The notes: generated from the sequence alone by a model not told the origin. 15,191 nt of DNA from JAYENK01 sp034722035 (GCA_034722035.1 JAYENK010000026.1:1-15191); one strand, 5' to 3'. Shown: positions 1 to 8,127, counted from the stretch's first letter. Translations and numbers: made by a program.

Positions 1-56
1 GCATAGTTGTTGTATAAATTTTATTTATAGTAATAATAAAATAATATTTACCCCAC

Positions 57-193
57 ATGTCATTCTGAACGCCAGTGAAGAATCCCGTGGTAATTGCATA
101 AAAAGTTTTAAGTGCTCGTTGCTCTATTCTTTAGAATTCTTCAGTTGCGTCTCGAAATCCTTCACTCCGCTGACGCTCCATTCAGGATGACAT
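57..193. repeat. Imperfect palindromic repeat element (dispersed-repeat type)
   Basis: Outer arms ATGTCATTCTGAA (57-69) and, reverse-complemented from 181-193, ATGTCATCCTGAA differ at one position. Just inside, AGTGAAGAATC on the left matches AGTGAAGGATT on the complementary strand of the right arm, with an extra GC-rich insert on the right. The segment GAATTCTTCAGTTGCG (134-149) partly repeats as GAAATCCTTCACTCCG (154-169). This pattern resembles the CATTCTGA...TCAGAATGACA palindromes often scattered between genes in small-genome bacteria; that is from memory, not a search. It lies 23 bases past the rseP stop and could fold in the transcript, so it might also act as a 3' end signal. The rest of 1-215 is AT-rich with no gene visible. 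Confidence 0.6.
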
Positions 194-215
194 TGTGATT
201 AATTCTTAATTGTTA

Positions 216-1376
216 TCACCCCACAATCGCTTGCCATAGAGATTGAAAAGCTTCGACGCGGACCAGGTCTTTGAATGTTACCACCAAGATTAAAGCCACT
301 AGCAAGGCAAAGCCGATATAATGAATCCTACCTTCTGTTTCTCTTTTTACCGGAGAACCTTTTAATTTTTCAATCAATAAAAATAATACTCGCCCGCCAT
401 CAAGCGCGGGGATCGGTAAGGCATTGATAATCGCCAAATTAATTGAAAGCATGGCTGCAAATTGCAAAATATAAACAAAGCCCATTCTGGCTACTTGCCC
501 GGTAAGAACCGCAATCCCAACCGGACCGGCCACTTCGGCTTTTACACTTGACTCAACCACTAAACCTTTTAAAAGTTCATAAAAAGCGGCCAAGATCGCT
601 CCGAGCATGAAAACCGTCGCCTTTATCCCCTCCCAAAGTGCAATGTGAACCGGATAACGCACCAAACCGGTATCAATAATGCCGATGCCGATGCCTCCCT
701 TCTCAGTTTCTTCGATTCTTTCCGGAGTAATTGTCAAAGACATTTCTTTGTCGGCACGCTTAATTTGATAATTAAGTATATTACCAATCTGAGTATTGCT
801 GTAATTTTGTAGCTCTTCACTGTTTTTAAAAGTTTCTCCGTTGATATTCAAAATCGTATCACCGGTTTTTAAATCAGCCTCACTCGCCGGCGTTTCGTCA
901 AGCACACTAATAATCTGAATTTTTTGCTCGCTAACAACAGCACTGGAGTGCAGTCCCTCAGTCACCTGTGGTAAACCGATCATAAAACCAAAAGACAAAA
1001 AAACGGCGGCTAAAACCACATTCATAGTAACCCCTGCCAAAAGGATTGCAGTCCGTTGCCAAATTGGCTTATTATGAAAATGATTGGCGTTTTCCGGTAT
1101 CTTTTCATCATCTTCGCCCAATTTAACAAACCCACCAAGCGGCAACCAATTTATTGAATAAATAGTGCCTTGAGCATCATCCACCTCCTTACCTCCTCTT
1201 ACCTGTTTCCATTTTCCATCTTTGCTTTTATATATTCCTAAAGCTCTAGGCGGAAAACCAAAGCCAAATTCTTCCGGGTCTAAACCGAATTTTTTTGCAG
1301 TCAAAAAATGCCCCAACTCATGGGCAAACACCAATATTGATAACACCGCAATAAACACTATTAAAGTAAAAAACAT
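216..1376 (-). CDS. rseP: RIP metalloprotease RseP (site-2 protease, M50)
   Basis: A 386-residue membrane zinc protease that cuts substrates within the bilayer, typically anti-sigma factors or remnant signal peptides. The zinc motif HELGH is at residues 19-23 in the first membrane helix. A second motif, NALPIPALDGGR at 318-329, supplies the third zinc ligand (Asp326). A single PDZ domain lies at about 150-218 (TGDTILNINGE), whereas E. coli RseP has two. GPVGI at 284-288 and further hydrophobic segments near 111-135, 250-270, 300-320 and 353-371 fit the family. A charged stretch at 50-70 lengthens the loop before INWLPLGG. The ATG start has no Shine-Dalgarno sequence. It is the last gene of the holB-lipoprotein-frr-rseP run, 54 bases after frr; frr and rseP are close neighbours in many bacteria. 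Identity is secure, the substrate unknown. Confidence 0.95.
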   Translation of the reverse strand: MFFTLIVFIAVLSILVFAHELGHFLTAKKFGLDPEEFGFGFPPRALGIYKSKDGKWKQVRGGKEVDDAQGTIYSINWLPLGGFVKLGEDDEKIPENANHFHNKPIWQRTAILLAGVTMNVVLAAVFLSFGFMIGLPQVTEGLHSSAVVSEQKIQIISVLDETPASEADLKTGDTILNINGETFKNSEELQNYSNTQIGNILNYQIKRADKEMSLTITPERIEETEKGGIGIGIIDTGLVRYPVHIALWEGIKATVFMLGAILAAFYELLKGLVVESSVKAEVAGPVGIAVLTGQVARMGFVYILQFAAMLSINLAIINALPIPALDGGRVLFLLIEKLKGSPVKRETEGRIHYIGFALLVALILVVTFKDLVRVEAFQSLWQAIVG

Positions 1377-1430
1377 AGATTATTTTAATTTTTTATTATA
1401 ATAAAAAATTCTTAATTTTTAATTGAACCT

Positions 1431-1985
1431 TTAGATTGTCATTATTTCTTCCTCTTTTTGATCTCTTAGCTTTTTAACTTCTTCGTTGTATCTATTCACC
1501 TCTTCATCCAATTCTTTTATAAACTGAAACTTATCATCTTCGGTTATTTGCTTATCTTTTTCCGCGCTTTCAATCGCCGTTTTAACATCATCCCGTACTT
1601 GACGAATTGTCACTCGGGCTGATTCCTGCTTTTCATTAATTTTTTTTACCAGCTCATGTCGATTTTCCTCAGTCATCTTCGGAATACTAAGCCTAATTTT
1701 ATTCCCCTCATTAACCACGCCAACATTAAGCTTGGCCTCAACCAAAGCTCTTTCAATATCCTTGCTGATATTTTTATCCCAAGGCGTTACAAGCAAGCTC
1801 TGCCCGTCCGGCACGTTAATATTTGCCACTCCCTGCAAAGGAGTTTTTGTGCCATAAGCTTCCACCTGAATATCTTCCAACATATTGGGATTGGCCCGTC
1901 CGGTCCTAATACCGGCAATTTCTTTTTTAAAAAATTCAAGCGCTTTATTAAATTCCTCTTGTTTGTTTTTTATAAAATCACTCAT
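1431..1985 (-). CDS. frr: Ribosome recycling factor
   Basis: At 184 residues it has the usual family length of about 185. Together with EF-G it splits the post-termination ribosome into subunits in the cytoplasm. The N-terminal helix carries the family signature RTGRANPNMLEDI (residues 27-39), followed by the beta domain YGTKTPLQGVANINVPDGQSLLVTPWD and then the long helical return containing TEENRHELVKKI. The C-terminal helix is strongly charged, as expected. It starts with ATG in an AT-only leader without a Shine-Dalgarno sequence and lies 32 bases after the upstream lipoprotein gene, so it is probably co-transcribed. Nothing is missing. The usual partners pyrH and tsf are not in the window. 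Confidence 0.97.
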   Translation of the reverse strand: MSDFIKNKQEEFNKALEFFKKEIAGIRTGRANPNMLEDIQVEAYGTKTPLQGVANINVPDGQSLLVTPWDKNISKDIERALVEAKLNVGVVNEGNKIRLSIPKMTEENRHELVKKINEKQESARVTIRQVRDDVKTAIESAEKDKQITEDDKFQFIKELDEEVNRYNEEVKKLRDQKEEEIMTI

Positions 1986-2017
1986 AAATATAAATTAAAA
2001 ATTTATAAACTCAATAC

Positions 2018-3079
2018 TTATCTCCCCGCAGCCAAATATATTATATTGGGCTTATTGGGGTTGATAGTTAGCTTACTTCCTTTGCGCGTAGTCGGTAGCT
2101 TGATTGTCTGCCAGTTCTCACCATTATCATTCGAACGAAAGAAAGTAGTCTTAGTCGTGTAGTATATTTCTTTGTTATTTTGCGGATTTACTGCAATGTC
2201 AAGAATTCCGGCTTTCTTCTCATCGGGGATAATTTTAATTTTACTCCAAGTTTCTCCATTGTCAATCGTATAAATAATGCCAAGGCCAGTCGACAAATAC
2301 ATTTTTTCCGGCTCACCTGAAAATAAAAGCATTCGATTTAAGCCTAAACCGAGCTCGTTGTCTTTTAAAGGTTCATTAAAACTCTCCCAGGTGACGCCTG
2401 AATCCAGGCTTTTTCTAAGCGCGATTTTATTAGCATGCAAATACATAACTCTGTTATCATTCGGATCAATTATAAACCGGTTAATATCAGCTTTTAAGCG
2501 GGCAATTGTCTGCCAGGTCTCACCCTTATCCAGACTTTTGATAATCTCACCCCGAGAAAGACCAACATAGATGTTATCACTATCAAAATAATCAATCGCC
2601 ACTGTCCGAACTTTAACTTTGGTATCACTGTCAAAATACATTTGACGCCAAGTGCGCGCGCAATCTTCTGTCTTCAAAACCCGATTAGCCGTTCCAATAT
2701 ATATCGTGCATTTATCATTCGGATCAACCGTGATGTCGCTGATTTTAATTTTGCCAAGCGCGACTGATCTTTGCCAGCTGTTTCCGGTGTCATAGGTATA
2801 TAACAATCCTTGTCCACGCGCTGTATAATAAATAGCATTTGAATCACTCGGATCCATTTGCCAATCAACAACATCAGCATAGGCAAAATTACCCGGGCGA
2901 CCACTAACAGAAGAAATCAAAACCGACTGTCGCCAAGTTGCGCCTTTGTCGCTACTGCGAAAAACGCCACCATCCGGCGGAGTCTCTTGCTTTTGTGAAG
3001 ACGCACCGAGACACCCGGACAGCAGTAAAGGCAAAATAAATATTGATAAAAATAAAACTACAGTTTTAAAAAATTTCAT
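2018..3079 (-). CDS. Seven-bladed Asp-box beta-propeller lipoprotein (Ycf48/BNR-like)
   Basis: A 353-residue predicted surface or periplasm-facing lipoprotein. The N-terminus is a hydrophobic signal ending in the lipobox LSGC, with the lipidated Cys at 23. Seven Asp boxes of the form S/T-x-D-x-G-x-T-W recur at residues 42, 95, 137, 182, 224, 271 and 316, a spacing of about 42-53. This predicts a seven-bladed propeller of the type seen in Ycf48/HCF136, sortilin and BNR proteins. The third box (TEDCARTW) has lost its Gly. No catalytic sialidase residues are recognisable, so a binding or assembly role is more likely than an enzyme. Helper phrases such as DPNDxxxxY recur between blades. It lies 23 bases after holB and 32 before frr, so it is probably expressed with them. 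Its ligand is unknown. Confidence 0.8.
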   Translation of the reverse strand: MKFFKTVVLFLSIFILPLLLSGCLGASSQKQETPPDGGVFRSSDKGATWRQSVLISSVSGRPGNFAYADVVDWQMDPSDSNAIYYTARGQGLLYTYDTGNSWQRSVALGKIKISDITVDPNDKCTIYIGTANRVLKTEDCARTWRQMYFDSDTKVKVRTVAIDYFDSDNIYVGLSRGEIIKSLDKGETWQTIARLKADINRFIIDPNDNRVMYLHANKIALRKSLDSGVTWESFNEPLKDNELGLGLNRMLLFSGEPEKMYLSTGLGIIYTIDNGETWSKIKIIPDEKKAGILDIAVNPQNNKEIYYTTKTTFFRSNDNGENWQTIKLPTTRKGSKLTINPNKPNIIYLAAGR

Positions 3080-3102
3080 AATTAAATTTATATATAAATT
3101 AT

Positions 3103-4155
3103 CTAAATACTAATTGCCAAATATTCCAGCACTGTCTGTGCTTTTATGTTCGCGCGCAAATATTGCCGGGCTTTTTGCAAACTTAAAGAAAATTGTTTTA
3201 TTCTCTCTTCTCTCAATCTGGCAATTATCGTGCTAAACGTTTCTTCTTGCTCGGTGTGCCTTTGTCTTCCCTTAGAATTATTACAAGCTAGAATTAAATC
3301 CCGGTGAACACTTTCATATATATCCAAAATTCTACCAAGCATCGAACCAGCTTCTTGTCCGCGCAATTTTTGATCAATTAATTTTCCGCTGATAGCTAAA
3401 CGTTCATTTATATTTGCTTTGAAAAAATCAAAAACCAAATTGCTCTGCGCCCGGTACTCCTCCAAAAATTCCTTGTCTTTATAAAACTTAAGCGCTAAAG
3501 CCGGCCGGCCGACGGACAAACGCGAGACTTGCTTGGCTTGACTACGCCTAGCACCGTGAACCTTATGTAAATAATCATAGATCAAATCCGAAGCTACTGC
3601 CCGAAAACGAAGCACTTGGCTGCGCGAAACAATCGTGGGTAACAAAAATTTTGAGTTTCTGGTGAGCAAAAAAATAATAACATCTTTTTTTGGCTCTTCC
3701 AAAGTTTTTAATAACGCGTTGGCAGCACTTGTGCTCAGCGTTTCGGCATCATTTATGATGCCAATTTTGTATTTTCCACCAAAAGAACTTAGGCCAAGTT
3801 TTCCGATAAAACTCCGCACTTGATCAATGCTAATGTTTTTTTTATCTATCGGTTTTTCCAGACTATGCAAATCACTCATAATAATACTTTGTTCTTTCTC
3901 TGTTTTCGTGTCGGGACGACCGGCGATAAAAGCGCGGCAACTCAAACATTGTTCGCAGGGAACTGATTTATTGATTTCATTGTCAACGCAAAGTAAACAC
4001 TGAATAAAATATTTAAGCACCGTGTTCTTACCCAAATCTTTTGGTCCTTCAAAAATATAGGTTTGCTCAATTTTATTTTTACTCAAACAACGGCTTAAAT
4101 ATTCCACAATATGCTCATTCCCGACAATCGGCCATTGACCTTGTGTTTTATTCAT
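3103..4155 (-). CDS. holB: DNA polymerase III subunit delta' (clamp loader)
   Basis: From the ATG at 4155 the protein has 350 residues. It is a clamp-loader subunit with an AAA+ fold. Visible parts: IVGNEHIVEYL near the N-terminus; a P-loop-like GPKDLGKNT at 37-45 in which Asn follows the lysine; zinc-binding cysteines at 56, 67, 70 and 73 (CEQCLSC); the NALLKTLEEP motif at 146-155; and SRSQ at 177-180, where many relatives have SRC. Reading can be extended to a TTG at 4200 (365 residues). I prefer 4155 because a strong promoter -10 box lies at 4178-4183, inside that extension. It heads the operon with the lipoprotein, frr and rseP. The altered P-loop is common in delta', which often does not hydrolyse ATP. 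Confidence 0.93.
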   Translation of the reverse strand: MNKTQGQWPIVGNEHIVEYLSRCLSKNKIEQTYIFEGPKDLGKNTVLKYFIQCLLCVDNEINKSVPCEQCLSCRAFIAGRPDTKTEKEQSIIMSDLHSLEKPIDKKNISIDQVRSFIGKLGLSSFGGKYKIGIINDAETLSTSAANALLKTLEEPKKDVIIFLLTRNSKFLLPTIVSRSQVLRFRAVASDLIYDYLHKVHGARRSQAKQVSRLSVGRPALALKFYKDKEFLEEYRAQSNLVFDFFKANINERLAISGKLIDQKLRGQEAGSMLGRILDIYESVHRDLILACNNSKGRQRHTEQEETFSTIIARLREERIKQFSLSLQKARQYLRANIKAQTVLEYLAISI

Positions 4156-4177
4156 AACAATTTTTATATCTAAATAA

Positions 4178-4207
4178 ATTATACCATATTGCCCCGGCAA
4201 GTAGCAA
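4178..4207 (-). promoter_or_regulatory. Sigma-70-type promoter for the holB operon
   Basis: Read on the minus strand: TTGCTA (4207-4202), an 18-base spacer, then a perfect TATAAT (4183-4178) preceded by TGG, which makes an extended -10. Transcription would start near 4171, about 16 bases before the holB ATG at 4155. It is divergent from the promoter of the sugar transferase; the two -35 boxes are about 33 bases apart. Confidence 0.6.
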
Positions 4208-4240
4208 ACGCAAATTTTTTAACATACATCCGCCTTATCC

Positions 4241-4269
4241 TTGAAAAATTAGCAAAAAAATGATACAGT
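4241..4269 (+). promoter_or_regulatory. Promoter for the sugar transferase, probably giving a leaderless mRNA
   Basis: TTGAAA (4241-4246), a 17-base spacer, then TACAGT (4264-4269, 4 of 6 matches to TATAAT). The ATG at 4276 is 6 bases beyond the -10 box, just where transcription should begin, so the mRNA would start at or next to the start codon. Confidence 0.5.
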
Positions 4270-4275
4270 CTAATC

Positions 4276-5637
4276 ATGAAAAATAAAATTAAAAAATTAC
4301 TTCTTCTAATCGGTGATATTATAATATTGTATAGTTCGCTTTATTTGACCTTGCTTGTTAGATACGGCGAACAACCTTCAGTCCATTTATGGCAAGTTCA
4401 TCTTTTACCTTTTAGCTTGGCCTTTATTTTTTGGCTGTTAATTTTTTATATTTCCGATTTATACAATATTAATATTGCGGTTAACAACTCAAAATTCTTC
4501 AAAAATACTACCCGTTCGGTTTTTATTGCCGGTCTTTTAACTGCTGTTTTTTTCTATATTAATCCCAATATCAATATCGCACCGAAAACAAACCTGGTAA
4601 TATATATTATTATTTTTACTTTGCTTTTTCTGGGCTGGCGCAGGCTTTTTAATTGGACAATCTTTGCCAAATTCCCCAAGGAAAACATTGCCATAATCGG
4701 CTACAACCAAAACGTCCAAGAATTAATCAAAACGTTAAAAGAAAAACCGCATCTAAGCTACAAAACCGAACTCGTTATCAGCAGTCGAGTCAAGCCAGGT
4801 ATACTCAAAGATATCAATATTATTGATGATATTGGCAATTTAAAGCAACAAATTATTAGATTTAAAATTTCAACAATTATTTTTGCCGCCAACCCACATC
4901 AATCAGCCGAGTTGAGAAAAATTCTTTTCTCTTGTTTGCCTTTAAAAATTAATTTTATCAGCCTGGCCCGTTTTTATGAAAACATCACCGGCAAAATTCC
5001 ATTGGAAGCACTAAGCCAAATGTGGTTTTTGGAAAACTTGAGCGAGGGTAACAAGCATTTATTTGGCTTGCTCAAGCGAAGCTATGATTTGGCCTTGGCA
5101 ATTATCATCCTGCTTTTGACCGCACCATTTTGGCCGATTATTGCTTTGCTTTTGAAGCTTGAAAATAAAGAATCAATCTTTTTTAGACAAACACGTACCG
5201 GCAAAGATAATCAAACCTTTAGAATAATCAAATTCCGCACTCAACGCACTATCGACAACATTCCCGCGCCTTCAAGCGAAAACGATCCGCGAACCACTCG
5301 CATTGGCAATATTTTTCGAAAAACAAGGATTGATGAGATTCCGCAAATTATCAATATTATTAATGGCGATATGAGCTTTATTGGTCCCCGGCCGGAACGG
5401 CCGGAATTGGTGGAAAAACTAAAGCCGGAAATTCCTTTTTATGATGAACGCATGCTGGTCAAGCCTGGCCTATCTGGCTGGGATCAGGTCTCCGGTAAAT
5501 ATCATTCACCCTCAAAGGAAGACACTTTAAAAAAACTGCAATACGATCTCTATTATGTAAAAAACCGCTCACTTTATCTTGATTTGTCTATTATGTTAAA
5601 AACTATTGCGACTGTACTTAGACAAAGCGGAGTATAA
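4276..5637 (+). CDS. Polyprenyl-phosphate sugar-1-phosphate transferase (WbaP/WcaJ-type)
   Basis: A 453-residue initiating enzyme that moves a sugar-1-phosphate from a nucleotide sugar onto undecaprenyl phosphate at the inner face of the membrane, starting polysaccharide or glycoprotein glycan chains. The N-terminus has about four membrane helices (8-27, 42-60, 80-97, 106-120). A Rossmann-like middle domain starts with ENIAIIGYN at 136-144. The catalytic bacterial sugar transferase domain begins at KRSYDLALA (267-275). It includes KFRTQR (319-324), the catalytic Asp-Glu pair in DEIPQ (353-357), SFIGPRPERPE (367-377) and KPGLSGWDQV (396-405). It is complete and stands alone between a divergent operon and a terminator. 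The sugar cannot be read from sequence; galactose, glucose or an N-acetyl sugar are all possible. Confidence 0.9.
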   Translation: MKNKIKKLLLLIGDIIILYSSLYLTLLVRYGEQPSVHLWQVHLLPFSLAFIFWLLIFYISDLYNINIAVNNSKFFKNTTRSVFIAGLLTAVFFYINPNINIAPKTNLVIYIIIFTLLFLGWRRLFNWTIFAKFPKENIAIIGYNQNVQELIKTLKEKPHLSYKTELVISSRVKPGILKDINIIDDIGNLKQQIIRFKISTIIFAANPHQSAELRKILFSCLPLKINFISLARFYENITGKIPLEALSQMWFLENLSEGNKHLFGLLKRSYDLALAIIILLLTAPFWPIIALLLKLENKESIFFRQTRTGKDNQTFRIIKFRTQRTIDNIPAPSSENDPRTTRIGNIFRKTRIDEIPQIINIINGDMSFIGPRPERPELVEKLKPEIPFYDERMLVKPGLSGWDQVSGKYHSPSKEDTLKKLQYDLYYVKNRSLYLDLSIMLKTIATVLRQSGV

Positions 5638-5652
5638 ACCTCCCCTTAAAAA

Positions 5653-5701
5653 CCAATAAACCCCAAGATTCTTACGAATATTTGGGGTTTTTATTTATTG
5701 G
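5653..5701. terminator. Bidirectional intrinsic terminator
   Basis: The stem is built from CCAATAAACCCCAA (5653-5666) and TTGGGG...TATTGG (5682-5701). The core pairing is AAACCCCAA with TTGGGGTTT, flanked by T-rich DNA on the plus strand and the matching A-rich side for the minus strand. It lies between the stops of two convergent genes, the sugar transferase (5637) and the lipase-like gene (5718), and suits both. Confidence 0.8.
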
Positions 5702-5717
5702 CCTCCTTGTGCTTTTA

Positions 5718-8066
5718 TTATAACACACTTTTAATATTGCGCAAATCGTCTTTGAGTAAATCACGTACGTAATCTGTCATCCAATTTTTCTTGTTAAAGA
5801 ATTCTATTTTTCGTTTCAATTTTTTTATACTCCTATAAACACTGCGTTTTATCGCCCTTTTAAGGTGAACCCGGTCAGTCTTATTGTAAAATTTAATTTT
5901 CTTTTCCAAGAACCGATACTTTATTTTTAAATAACGGCAAACCAAACGTTTGCTAATCTCGCCACTTATACACAGTTCGTTGACGCGTCCAAAATAATCA
6001 ACATTATCATTTTGTTTAGTTATTTCTATTTGCGGATTTTTATTATCATCAAAATTTAATTTAATAAGATATATCTCGCTTTGCCCAACTTGAATATTAC
6101 CTTGTTTATAGTTGTCTATAGACTCGCCGTAAACATCAGAGCTTACATCAACGCCAATTTTATATTTTCCATTGCCCGTTCCCAAAATCTCCATAATATA
6201 TTCACCCGCTTCCGGATTCAATAGGGTGGCATATTCATTTTCATTGTTTACCCCGGAATAAAAAGCTAAGGGCACTTCATTGATTTCGTTAGAGGCGGGA
6301 AAATTACGTCCAATCTTTTGTCCGCTTGGTGTTGTTATGAAAAAATCGACCGGTGAATAGACTCCAATTGTCATCAAGTGTTCTATTGCCGGAATTTGCG
6401 ACGTTGGCACGCTAGTGGCAACGCCAGTCAATATTGCAATAACTTGTTCTCTGGCCTCTGCCGGTATCAAACGATGCGAAGCGTTTGGAACGAGGGTGGA
6501 AGTAAATAAATCAGAGCTTGCCTCCGGCACTGTCCCGTCGCCGGCGCCTTTGTACGCGGTAATAACTTTGCCATGCGGCCAATATTCCTTACTTAGATCA
6601 ATATCATCAACTTCGTAAAGCGTAATTGTGTTATTGCTGTCCCCACGTAAATTATAAATATTTACTCCGCTATTATTTAGTGCGATTAAATTATTATCAT
6701 CATTTAAATCAGTCAACCAATTATTATAAGGATAATTATCGGGGTTGTTCACAGCATCATAATCACGCCAAGTACTACCGTCTTGTAAGTATTGATAGCT
6801 GGGCAATAGTTGATGCAGAGATGCTATACCGTTTCTTATGTATTCTAATAATGTTCCACCGCTAGACTCTGCTTCAAATTTTATAATACTGCGTAATGCC
6901 TTATCGGATAAAGAATCAAAGCCTTCACCTGCCTCCCAAATCGGGTAAGCTTTGGGTGCGCCTTGGTGCGGTGTCCCCAAAAATATTAGCTTATCCACTT
7001 TATCTAAATTTTCGCTGTCTTCCAAATATTTCCGCGCTACAATTCCACCCATGCTATGCGCAACTATATCCACTTTGCTTCCCTTATTCAGACTGCTTGC
7101 TTGGTCAATTAACTGACCAAGTTCGTAGGCACTGAAAGTATTATCTTGTTTCCAGTTGTAGGGCATCGGAAACAAAGTGGACTCCTCCTCATAGTTGCTA
7201 TCTTCTAATGATCCAATCAGATCATCATAAGTATGTAATATCGGATCCATCTGCCAGCCATTTTTATTAGAAAACCAACTCCCCGCAATCCCCGGAATGA
7301 CTATCACCGGATTCTTTTCTTTTTTGTAGTGAATTAGGAGATAAGGCCTTTTGTTAATCCCAGAGTCTTCGCTAGTACTAAAATTTATTCTATTGTGTCC
7401 CCTATTAGATCCGGAAATATCTAAAGGATCATCTAATAAATCATGTCCTTCTCGCAATCCCAATTTTGTAATTCCATTTTTTACAATCCAACTCAATCCA
7501 ACTGAATTTAATTTCCATGCATTGTATTTATTAACCGCAATATCACCTAAATCAAATTTTTGCGCACCTTCTACTGCATTGTGAATATTTCCACATTTAC
7601 TATAATCGCTTGAATGCAAAGACAAATAATCTTGTTGGGATGCATTTACTATGTTCAAAAAATCATTTCCATCATTATCTGAATTTGCGATATGGGAAAC
7701 ATAAATATACAAACTACTATTAATAATTTTTACATCCTCTGTTATAAAAGATGTATCAAACGGTAAAAAACCTCTATATATTTGAGGAGTTTTTGTTCCC
7801 CATGACCATATTTTACAACCGACTATCCCAAAATCATCTAAATATGACACGTAGCCGCCATTAAGACTATTATGATAATAATCCCAATCTACAGAACTAT
7901 GATCATTACCAAAACCAACTGTTCCATCCCCAGCCTCAGAATAAATCTTTACTACCGTACTAGTGGCTGAATCGAATAGAACTTCATAATTTTGTGCTAG
8001 AACGTTTTGTGTGAAACAAAACATTCCAAAAATAAAAAGAGCGCTAAATAAAAAAATTCTTCTCAT
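5718..8066 (-). CDS. Secreted LCAT/lipase-like alpha/beta hydrolase with beta domains and basic tail
   Basis: A 782-residue exported protein. Residues 1-24 form a signal peptide with probable cleavage after VLA. Residues about 30-248 look like a DNRLRE/jelly-roll beta domain (RGFLPFDTSFI, TKLGLREGHD, RPYLLIHYK). The hydrolase domain begins at VIVIPGIAGSW (254-264). It has the nucleophile elbow AHSMGG (Ser338) after KVDIVAHS, then FLGTPHQGAP. Probable partners are Asp510 in GAGDGTVP and His531 in NASHRL, completing a Ser-Asp-His triad as in the lecithin:cholesterol acyltransferase/PGAP1-like group. A beta-rich segment (about 565-685) follows, then a Lys/Arg-rich helical tail (about 694-782) vaguely like a FIMAH-type repeat. 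Substrate unknown; lipid esters are the family expectation. It follows sat-cysC but seems to have its own promoter. Confidence 0.82.
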   Translation of the reverse strand: MRRIFLFSALFIFGMFCFTQNVLAQNYEVLFDSATSTVVKIYSEAGDGTVGFGNDHSSVDWDYYHNSLNGGYVSYLDDFGIVGCKIWSWGTKTPQIYRGFLPFDTSFITEDVKIINSSLYIYVSHIANSDNDGNDFLNIVNASQQDYLSLHSSDYSKCGNIHNAVEGAQKFDLGDIAVNKYNAWKLNSVGLSWIVKNGITKLGLREGHDLLDDPLDISGSNRGHNRINFSTSEDSGINKRPYLLIHYKKEKNPVIVIPGIAGSWFSNKNGWQMDPILHTYDDLIGSLEDSNYEEESTLFPMPYNWKQDNTFSAYELGQLIDQASSLNKGSKVDIVAHSMGGIVARKYLEDSENLDKVDKLIFLGTPHQGAPKAYPIWEAGEGFDSLSDKALRSIIKFEAESSGGTLLEYIRNGIASLHQLLPSYQYLQDGSTWRDYDAVNNPDNYPYNNWLTDLNDDNNLIALNNSGVNIYNLRGDSNNTITLYEVDDIDLSKEYWPHGKVITAYKGAGDGTVPEASSDLFTSTLVPNASHRLIPAEAREQVIAILTGVATSVPTSQIPAIEHLMTIGVYSPVDFFITTPSGQKIGRNFPASNEINEVPLAFYSGVNNENEYATLLNPEAGEYIMEILGTGNGKYKIGVDVSSDVYGESIDNYKQGNIQVGQSEIYLIKLNFDDNKNPQIEITKQNDNVDYFGRVNELCISGEISKRLVCRYLKIKYRFLEKKIKFYNKTDRVHLKRAIKRSVYRSIKKLKRKIEFFNKKNWMTDYVRDLLKDDLRNIKSVL

Positions 8067-8084
8067 ACATTTTTTTTAAAGAAG

Positions 8085-8109
8085 AATTACAAGTTTCCTC
8101 CCTGTAATT
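8085..8109 (-). promoter_or_regulatory. Leader hairpin with a GGGAGG loop upstream of the lipase-like gene
   Basis: Stem AATTACA/TGTAATT of 7 bp closes an 11-base loop that, on the minus strand, contains GGGAGGA. This is the only Shine-Dalgarno-like sequence near a start in the window, but it is about 30 bases from the ATG at 8066. No T-run follows on the minus strand, so it is not an ordinary terminator for sat-cysC. It falls inside the predicted 5' leader. Confidence 0.4.
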
Positions 8110-8127
8110 TTCATTATTTATTTTTTA

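Noticed and set aside
1656..2162. Open frame of 168 codons on the plus strand opposite frr and the lipoprotein gene
   Set aside because: It runs antisense to two well-identified genes and its translation resembles no known protein; it is a shadow frame.
4156..4200. TTG start for holB adding 15 residues
   Set aside because: A TGGTATAAT promoter element lies inside the extension and the extra residues do not resemble delta' N-termini.
8085..8109. Hairpin considered as a terminator for sat-cysC
   Set aside because: The stem is short and AT-rich, and on the minus strand it is followed by mixed sequence and an A-run rather than a T-run.
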